Origin: Eriocheir sinensis
Lineage: Eukaryota > Arthropoda > Malacostraca > Decapoda > Varunidae
Direction: 5' to 3'
Length of the DNA stretch: 64,000 nucleotides
NCBI RefSeq assembly: GCF_024679095.1
Contig: NC_066530.1
Coordinates: 20,012,310-20,076,309, forward strand
The first letter of the stretch is position 1. Each line of letters opens with the position of its first letter. A program made the position numbers and the translations under genes. A model generated the notes under the pieces. The model made no database searches and was not told the origin of the DNA. It saw only the letters and a program-made list of their open reading frames with translations. Below are positions 56,300 through 64,000 of the stretch, piece by piece.

Positions 56300-58250
56300 A
56301 TTTTTGCGTGTGGTGTCCCCAGGCGTGGCCGCGGAGCAGCAGCGAGGGCGTCACGGAGTACACGCCAGGCCAGGCGTGTGTCGTACGGAGGGTCGATAAT
56401 TTTGTCCCCGCTGCACGTGTGGGGCCGAGCGTCCGGCACAGTCATCAGTTATCGAGCCTTGATGGTGACTCTTGCTCTACGCGGCCCAAGGTGTCGGCGG
56501 GGTTAGTGGCGGCGGCGGCGAGTGGGTGTGACGAGTGTTCGGCCCCACCAAAGGTTCGGCGGGCAGGGTGTGGGCGTGTGTGGGCGTCGTGCCCGGCCAG
56601 GCCGACATCACACTCGTTATTATCGAGCGTGTTACGGTGACGGTGGCCACACAATCAATAGTGACGCCTTGCCTCACCTGCCCTGCTGCGGCAGGTAATA
56701 GTGACGCCCCGCGGGGCCGACGCGGTGAAGCTCACGCTCCTGGCGACGCCCCGAAGATGGCGGCGGAGGCGGGGCACGGCGTGCGGCAGTGGCTGCTGCG
56801 GCGCCACACGGGCGGCGAGCTGTGCACCGCCCCCAGCAGGAGGCGGCAGGTGAGGCGGGCAGCCTCCGAGGGGGGCCAGGGGGGGCAGGACGACGCCCAC
56901 GGAGAGAAGGGAGAGGCCGGCCCCCGCCCCGAGCCCGCCCTTCTAGAGGTGCGGGCGCGGCGCCTGGCGTGGGCTGTAGGTGAGGCCGCCCCCGCCGCCC
57001 CCCGCCCCTCTCAGGGCAGCCGTGCCGGGGCCTGCCTCAAGCGTCCCTCCCGCCGGACCACCACCACCACCACCACCGCCGGCACCAAGGGCGCCCAGCC
57101 CCAGCCCCCGCGCCCCTCCGCCCGCGCACACGAGAGAGTCATCGACGCCCCTGAGAGTGGCCCGTGGGCCGCTGCGGCGGGCAGTGAGGCCTGTGGGGGG
57201 GCGGCGGTCCCGAGGACCAGACATCCCCTCCCGAGGCCCCGCGCTGACTCCTGGCCGGAGGTCACGCCGCACGCCGCGCTGCGCCGCTCCTCCCTGGCGT
57301 CCCTGGCCCACGCCCACGGGGTGAAGCTGGTCCTGGAGCCCTACGACGGGCTGACGGTGACGGCGGCGCCGTTGGTGGCATCGTCAGGCCGGGGCGCGGC
57401 TTCGGTCGCGTGTGGCCACGAGGCGGACGAGGAGAGCGCGGGCGAAGAGGGCGACGCGAAGAGTGTGGGCGAGGAGAGCGGCGGAGAGGAGGGGTCGCCG
57501 CGGCCCCGCGGGTACTGGGCGCGGGGCGGCGCCGCCTTCCTGCCCTTCAACACGCTGTTCACCAAGCCGTGCCGCACCGGCCCCGAGGGGGCGCTGGGCG
57601 TGGCCAACACCTACCAGCGGCTGAGTCGTGCGGAGCAGGAGGTGATCAGCAGGACGCGTCGCGTGCTGAGGCAGCGACTGTCCTCGGCACACCGGAGGCG
57701 CGGTGGCCACGACGACAGGGTGCAGCTCAGCATCGTGGTCAGCACGGCCGGCGACAGCGACGGCTCCAGCGGCGGCGAGGACGGCCGGCGGCCCGGCCCG
57801 CGCGGCGCCGCGGCCCCCCAGGTGGAGGAGCCTCAGGACAGGGCGTACTACCCGGAGGGTGCCGCCCACAAGCCGCTGCGACTGGCCCCTGCCCCGCGGC
57901 GCACCACGAGGTTGGCCCTGGGCAGGAGGAGCCTCGGCGCGCGGCGCGCGGCGGGCGGGAACCCGTTTCGCAGGGCGCGGCGGCAGGAGGTGACCACCGT
58001 CATGTCCCAGGTCAGCCCCGTCACCAGTGACACGGAGGCGCGCGCGGGGCACGGCGCCCCCCAACCCCAGGGCGGCCACGGCGGCCTGCTGCAGGCCATC
58101 CTGAGCGACGCCCACACCTACGCAGCTACCGCCGCCGCCGCCGCCAGGGAGCGACAGACCGGCGTATCCGCGAGGGTTAGGCGCGGCAGAAGGTGAGGAC
58201 ACACACACACACACACACACAAACACACACATAGAGGGGGCGGGTCCACA
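56300..58250 (+). promoter_or_regulatory. CpG-rich block: promoter side and large first coding exon of the 56.8-kb gene
   Basis: Composition changes abruptly from AT-rich to strongly GC- and CpG-rich at about 56300 and back at about 58250. The upstream part (56300-56756) has no TATA box. ctgcggcag before 56696 could be a leader acceptor. Confidence 0.5.
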
Positions 58251-59387
58251 CCGTGACCTTGGCACACGGGGTCACCGGGCACAGGCACACACGGCAGGAG
58301 TCAGTCATCACGAGTGTTGACTTAAGTCCTTTACTTACTCACTCATTCAGCCTCCGTCACGCTCCTCGCCACGGGTACAAACACCTGTTCTGGGAGTGAC
58401 GGACGGCTGCCTGGCACGTACACAGGAACTGCACGAAAAGCGAATCAGCAAAACAAAGATGTGAAAAACGTTACTTTCCCACACGACGGACACGATTTTA
58501 AAGACGAGGCAAATTTAGAAGAACCCTTTCTGTCCTATACTTGTTGCGAGCGTCAGGTTAATTAAAACTGACTGACTTATTCCCTGCATAGTCTGGACCT
58601 CCTCCTTCTCCTTCTTTTCTTTCTCTTTCTCCTCCTCCTCCTCCTTCACCACCACCACCACCACGGCCATTATCCAAGTTTAATGAGACCAAAATACCTC
58701 CATTGTGCACTTTGCTACAACCTTGAGTATTAGGTTATAATTGGCACGCTGACAAAGGGACATATTCTGAAACATTACGGCGCTAAAGCACATATATTTG
58801 ACACGGTTTTCGAGGGAGTTGTAGACATTTCCAGGGATAGTTTCATGACCCTGGTGGTAGTTTAAACCTTATTCTGTGCCACGAACGTAAAAAAACACTC
58901 ATTAGAACCCAATTGATCTCCGTTTTGGTTTTTATAAATAGTCAGTAATGTTCGACCCCCAAGTACACATATATGACATGGTTTTCGTGTGACTTCTGGG
59001 CATTTCTAAGGGTAGTTTGATGACCCTGGTGGTAGTCTGACCCTTCTTCTGTACCACGAACCTAAACAAACCGTTATTAGAACCCGATTGATCTCCTTTT
59101 CGGACTTTGGAAATAGTTGATGTGAGCGGCTACAGGGAGCGTCTGAAAATATCAACTTTTGTAAGACTCTCGCGACACACAAACATCTCTTCACTAATTA
59201 TCTTTCCTTAGGAGTTTGTTAATATAATGCGACGTTCTTGGAAGTGACTGCATGGAGGGTATAAATATAGATGCGGGTTTGTGAATGAGTGTGTGGCAAG
59301 CTGTAATTTATTATGAAGATTTTTTTCTTTAATATTTTTTTTAATTTGAAGGAGAGAGTGAAGGTAAATGATCTGTATGTGTGTGTG

Positions 59388-59457
<70 letters not shown>

Positions 59458-59488
59458 GCTCGATCATAATACAACCACCCATTCCTGT

Positions 59489-59539
<51 letters not shown>

Positions 59540-59597
59540 CCTGCGTTCAACAGGTTCCAACTCCCCGCTGTGACATTCTTGAGTCTAAAAAAGAGTG

Positions 59598-59670
<73 letters not shown>

Positions 59671-59726
59671 ACGCAATAAACACTCAAAACGATCCTAAGA
59701 AACGCAAATGAACACTGTCAAAACGA

Positions 59727-59772
<46 letters not shown>

Positions 59773-59861
59773 CATATAAGATAACTAATACAGATCTTTC
59801 CTTTCCCTTCCCTTCCCTTCCCTTCCTATCTCTTCTCCCTCCCTTTTTCTCTCTCTCTTTA

Positions 59862-59927
<66 letters not shown>

Positions 59928-60650
59928 CAGAAAACTCCACCTACAAGTTCACATCACAACAGAGAGAGTGACTTCTGCGGAGGAGGAAGAGGAGGGGGAG
60001 GAGAATGGGGCTGGAGAGATCAGGAGGAAGAAGGGAGGTAAGAAGGAGAAGTGAAGGAATGGAGGAGGGAAAGGAAAGAGGAAGGGATTGTGGCGGGAGG
60101 AGGGAATGGAAGGGAGAGAGTGGAGAAGGAAAGGGAAGGGAAAGGAAGGGAAAGGTAAGGGAAAGAAAGGAAAGGAAAGGGAGGAATAGGGAGGGAGAGA
60201 AAGAGAGGGAGGAAAGAGAAAGGGAAGGGAAGGGAAAGAAAGGAAAAGGAAAGGAAAGGGAAGGAAGGGAAATTAAGGGAAGGGAAAGGAAGCGAAATGA
60301 AGGGAAGGGAAAGGAAGGGAAAATATAGGAAAGGGAGAGAGGGAGGGAAGGGACTTTTTCTCTCTTCCTTTTTTTTCTTCCTATTCGTATTTCTTCTTTT
60401 CTCCTCCTCCTCCTCCTCCTCCTCTTTGTCTTCTTCCATTCTTCTATCCTATCTTTTTTTTCTTATTTTTTTCGTTTCTGTGATTCTCAAGTTTCCATTT
60501 TTTATTTATTTTTATTATATATATTTTTATTATCATTTTCCAGTGACCCCCAAGAGTCATATTTTTCACTCCTCCTCCATCTCCTCCTCCTCCTCCTGCT
60601 CCTGCGCCTCCTCCTCCTCTTCTCTCTTCCTTTCAACTCTTTGTCCACGG

Positions 60651-60705
<55 letters not shown>

Positions 60706-60823
60706 ATATCCGGCCACCAGAGACATAGAGGGAGAGAGAGAGAGAGAAGGGGAGGGGAGATAGAAAGACAACGTCCCCTCTCTCTCTCTCTCCCATCTCT
60801 ACCCAAAAATAACCTTTTCTCGC

Positions 60824-60860
<37 letters not shown>

Positions 60861-61029
60861 CCAGGACACCAACGGAGCATCCAACGCGACCCCAGAACAA
60901 TAGGAACACGTGTGAGGGGTCGCCCCCCCCGCCCCCCCGCCGCCCCCCCGCCCACGCCCACGCCCCCGACCCCCCATCACGCCCACGAAGGACCGCCAAG
61001 GAGAGAGGGAGGATGAGGAAGATACTGGA

Positions 61030-61093
<64 letters not shown>

Positions 61094-61701
61094 TGAGTGT
61101 GCGTGTGTGTGTGTGTGTGTGTGTCCATCTCCGGCTCAAAACCTAGGTACATTTTCCACAATGTAATTCCTCATCTTTCTCTTCCATTCCTATATATAAC
61201 ATTATTTTTCTTCCTTTTCTTTCCTTTCCTTTCTTTTCGTTTACTCTACCTAGCTTTCTTACACCTGGCCAGGCTACCTATGGGCTCAGGGTCAGGCTCA
61301 GCACTCCAGTCAGCGGTATTCTCGCCTACCTCTGATGCGCTCAATGTCACAGCGGACAGACGAGCGGGGCCAAGAGAGTGTTGCGTCATCGCTTTCTGAC
61401 CTGCCGCCATGTGTCTCTGAGTCATATCCGGTGGAGGGCTCGTACGAATTGGTGTGGACTCTTTCCCAGTTTGTACGCACCTAAGTATGTCTATAGGAGA
61501 GGGTTACGTCATAGCTTTCTGATCTACCGCGGTGTGTCCTTAACTGCAAATTGGTGTGTGGTCTGTTCCAGTTTGTACGCACACCAATATGTCTAAATCA
61601 AGGACTCTCTATCAGGGGAAATTTCAGGGCTTACACACACACACACACACACACACACGCAGAAATATACATATAAAAATACTTATCAAACACATTTCTT
61701 T

Positions 61702-61798
<97 letters not shown>

Positions 61799-61889
61799 CA
61801 GGTGTGTGCCGCTAAGGTCGAAGAGTCGCTTGTGCTGAGTAAGAAACTGACCTCAGGAGGGATTTTGGTGTGCTTGGATACCCTACAGA

Positions 61890-61950
<61 letters not shown>

Positions 61951-62138
61951 AAAAAAAATGAATTAAACAACCTATCTATCATTTCGTCTATCTGTTTCTC
62001 TATCCATCTATCTATCAATCTATCCATCTCTCTATCTATCTCTCTCTCTATCTATATATCTTTCTATTTTTCAGAGGTTTGATGTCGCCAACGGAATATC
62101 GAGTCTATCAGGAGTATTTGAGGGAGAAGGAAGAAGTG

Positions 62139-62170
<32 letters not shown>

Positions 62171-62279
62171 AGATGAGGAGGAGGAAGAGGAGTTGAGGAA
62201 GGTGCAGGAGGAGGAGAGGAGGAGGAGGAGGAGGAGGAATTCTGTGTCGCGAAGGAATGTCTCTCCGTATAGAAGATAA
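56757..62279 (+). CDS. Unrecognised Pro/Ala/Arg-rich protein, 5 coding exons, 628 residues
   Basis: Exons: 56757-58195, 59931-60037, 60865-60911, 61802-61890, 62075-62279. All borders are AG/GT with phases 2, 1, 0, 2. The start MAAEAGHGVRQWLLRRHTGG has a good context (aagatgg) and an unlikely longer frame upstream. The first exon is GC-rich and basic, with acidic EESAGEEGDAKSVGEESGGE-type runs, FLPFNTLFTKPCRTGPEGAL (about residues 260-280) and LSRAEQEVISRTRRVLRQRL. The spliced C-terminus gives KLHLQVHITTERV, an acidic run, then VEESLVLSKKLTSGGILVCL, DTLQRGLMSPTEYRVYQEYL, and a Glu-run and Arg-run tail. I do not recognise the family. The C-terminal 50 residues look most like a folded conserved piece. 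The alternative donor at 61030 would change the frame. Nuclear or cytoskeletal roles are guesses only. Confidence 0.6.
58300..58800. other. Intron 1 of the 56.8-kb gene, first part
   Basis: Mostly unique sequence with a short CTCCTC/ACC run (58600-58665). Nothing else recognised. Confidence 0.4.
58805..59130 (-). repeat. Dispersed repeat R1, two tandem copies
   Basis: Two units (58805-58945 and 58975-59125) share acatttccagggatagtttc, atgaccctggtggtagt, ccacgaacgtaaaaaaacac and attagaacccaattgatctc. Confidence 0.88.
59388..59930. repeat. Microsatellite cluster before exon 2 of the 56.8-kb gene
   Basis: (GTCT)n 59388-59448, GA 59490-59536, GT 59596-59668, GA 59731-59770, CTTCC/CT tract 59800-59925 ending at the splice acceptor ccacag. 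Confidence 0.95.
60040..60360. repeat. Polypurine (GGGAAA) tract
   Basis: Over 300 bp of almost pure A/G with gggaaaggaa units, directly after the donor at 60038. The open frame through it is low-complexity. Confidence 0.9.
60655..60864. repeat. CT/GA microsatellites before exon 3
   Basis: CT 60655-60702, GA 60730-60748, CT 60779-60792, CT 60826-60858, then ccccag acceptor. Confidence 0.95.
61031..61125. repeat. (GA)n and (GT)n microsatellites
   Basis: GA 61031-61092 beginning at a possible donor (gtgagagag), GT 61098-61125. Confidence 0.95.
61380..61640. repeat. Direct duplication of about 120 bp
   Basis: gcgtcatcgctttctgacct, ccgccatgtgtc and ggtgtggactctttcccagt recur in variant form at 61505-61580. 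Confidence 0.75.
61707..61946. repeat. CT and GA arrays flanking exon 4 of the 56.8-kb gene
   Basis: (CT)n 61707-61796 ends 5 bases before the acceptor; (GA)n 61891-61946 starts in the donor gtgagaga. The two arrays are complementary and enclose the 89-bp exon. Confidence 0.95.
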
Positions 62280-62344
62280 AAGAAGGAAAAAGAAGAAGAA
62301 GAAGAGGAAGAGGAAGAAGAAGAAGAAGAAGAAGAAGAAGAAGA

Positions 62345-62387
<43 letters not shown>

Positions 62388-62390
62388 AGA
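62120..62390. repeat. AGG/AAG trinucleotide runs in last exon and 3'UTR, then (GA)n
   Basis: Coding GAG/AGG runs (Glu and Arg homopolymers) to 62240, stop at 62277-62279, AAG runs 62290-62350, GA 62350-62383. Confidence 0.9.
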
Positions 62391-62712
62391 AAGATTGAGC
62401 TAGAGAGAGAACAAGAAATATATATTAAAAAATACTCATCCAGGTAAGATTTTCAACACCTGGTCAGTTGAGAAGTCACATGCCACCTTTTCCACACAAT
62501 ATATTATTCAAGCGATGCACGTCGACAACAACAAGATTACAGGTGCGAGAAATAGGTAAATAAGTTCTTTTTCTAATATTATTCCTTGTTATTTTCTTCC
62601 TTCATATGCATCTGAAGCGGCTGGGATTAGTTAGCAGAAGGAAAAGGAAATAAAAAAGTTAATATAATCTAACCTTTGTCTTATTATGAAAGGGTAAGTT
62701 CCTATTGTGAGT

Positions 62713-62978
<266 letters not shown>

Positions 62979-63169
62979 CTCATATACGCGCATGTATGTA
63001 AGTATATCTGTGTTCGTAAATCTTCATGTACGTCAAAATTTCGCCCATCTCTTCCGGAACCTAACATGACTAATTGGGATTTCGACTTGGCGGGATAATC
63101 ATTATACATCTGGCAGCTGATTGGCCATTCCCGGACACCTACCGTCACAACACTTTGCTGGACCGATGA

Positions 63170-63825
63170 GAAGGGAGAGGGAGGAGGAGGAGGAGGAGGA
63201 GGAAGGCGATGGAGAAGGGAAGGGAGAGAAGGGAGAAGGAGAAGGATGGAGAGGGATGGGTAGGAGAGGGAGGAAGGCTGAGGAAGGAAGGAAGGGATAG
63301 AGAAGGAGGGAAGGGAAGGAGAAGGGAAGGGAGAGAAGGGAGAATTTAAGAATGGAGTGGGATGGGCAGGAAAGGGAGGAAGGCTGAGGAAGGGAGGAAG
63401 GGATGGAGAGGGAGGGAAGGAATGGAGAAGGAAAGGGAGAGAAGGGAGAATTTAAGGATGGAGTGGGATGGGTAGGAAAGGGAGGAAGCCTGAGGAAGGG
63501 AAGAAGGGATGGAGAGGGAGAGAAGGGAGAACATAAGGATGGAGGGGGATGGGTAGGAGAGGGAGGAAGGCTGAGTAAAGGAGGAGGGAAAAGGAAGGGA
63601 TAGAGAGGGAGGGATGGGAAGGGAAGATGAAGGGAGAGAAAAGGGTATACGAATGGAAAGGAAGAGAATGTATGGGAAAGGGTAAGGAAGGGGAGAAGGA
63701 AGGAAAGGAGAGGGAATGGAAGAGGAAGAAATGAGGAATAAGAAGAAAAAAAATATCAAAAAGAAAACGGAGAAGGGAAAGAGAGGAAGAAGAGAAGTAA
63801 ACGAGGACAAAGGAAAAAAATAAAC
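63170..63825. repeat. Polypurine tract with tandem units
   Basis: Over 600 bp of almost pure A/G. Units of about 110-115 bp (ggatggagtgggatgggtag, gaaagggaggaaggctgagg) recur at 63245, 63350, 63460 and 63535. No gene. Confidence 0.92.
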
Positions 63826-63837
63826 TCTGACCTTCCC

Positions 63838-64000
63838 TTTCCTTTCCTACACTAATGTCTCTAAAAATACCAAGTTACATTATCCCGTTGACCGCAAGAC
63901 CCCGAGAGGTTTTTCCGTATATACAAATAACAAATCCTAACCTAACCTTTCCTTTCATCTAATGGTTTTAAAAATACCAAGTTACATTATCCAGTTGACC
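63838..64000. repeat. Direct duplication at the window end
   Basis: aaaaataccaagttacatta followed by tccmgttgacc and preceded by cctttcctttc occurs twice (63840-63892 and 63947-64000); the second copy is cut by the window edge. AACCTAACCT lies between them. Confidence 0.85.

Noticed and set aside
57384..58265. 293-codon minus-strand open frame opposite the 56.8-kb gene
   Set aside because: It is an antisense shadow in GC-rich coding DNA; the plus strand has consistent splice phases, and the minus frame has no recognisable domain.
62079..62279. Stand-alone small gene with Glu/Arg runs
   Set aside because: An AG acceptor at 62074 and phase agreement with 61890 make it the last exon of the upstream gene.

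Overview
This is eukaryotic nuclear DNA, most likely from an arthropod and probably a decapod crustacean. The evidence is spliced genes with GT-AG introns, very dense and long dinucleotide and trinucleotide microsatellites (GA/CT, TA, CA, TAC), repeated AACCT/TTAGG-like stretches, tRNA-derived SINEs and many decayed LINE and DNA-transposon pieces. No sequence search was run, so the taxon is an inference.

Four spliced protein genes can be reconstructed with consistent splice phases. (1) 2-8704, minus strand: an SLC17-type major facilitator transporter whose first lumenal loop is about 520 residues long, Ser/Thr-rich and built from internal repeats. (2) 15412-29118, minus strand: Enhancer of polycomb, ten coding exons, 832 residues, starting in a CpG-rich promoter. 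(3) 36593-40592, plus strand: a RING / half B-box / coiled-coil protein of TRIM type, five coding exons, 486 residues. (4) 56757-62279, plus strand: an unrecognised 628-residue basic, Pro/Ala/Arg-rich protein with a compact C-terminal part, starting in a strongly GC-rich region. A fifth, weak candidate lies at 41606-44774 behind a housekeeping-like promoter motif cluster.

The rest is repeats. There are fragments of LINEs (2.1, 16.9, 42.0, 44.0 and 46.9 kb), a hAT deletion derivative that keeps the transposase dimerisation domain (10.8-11.5 kb), two hAT-type MITEs with 8-bp target duplications, three TTAA-flanked MITE copies, one TAA-flanked palindromic MITE, at least five tRNA-like SINE pieces, a dispersed unclassified family (called R1 here) that has become a tandem array at 35.3-35.9 kb, and many 80-180 bp tandem repeats. 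From about 48 kb onward the window is dominated by microsatellites, in places directly abutting splice sites.

The most unusual signals are these. At least five Enhancer of polycomb exons carry tandem, decaying copies of their own 3' splice-site region. The SLC17-like gene has a giant repeat-bearing loop and a Gln in place of a conserved acidic residue. In the unrecognised gene, exons sit between CT and GA microsatellites that could pair and loop the exon out. The genes do not form an operon or an evident joint pathway; they are ordinary neighbours in a repeat-rich arthropod region.
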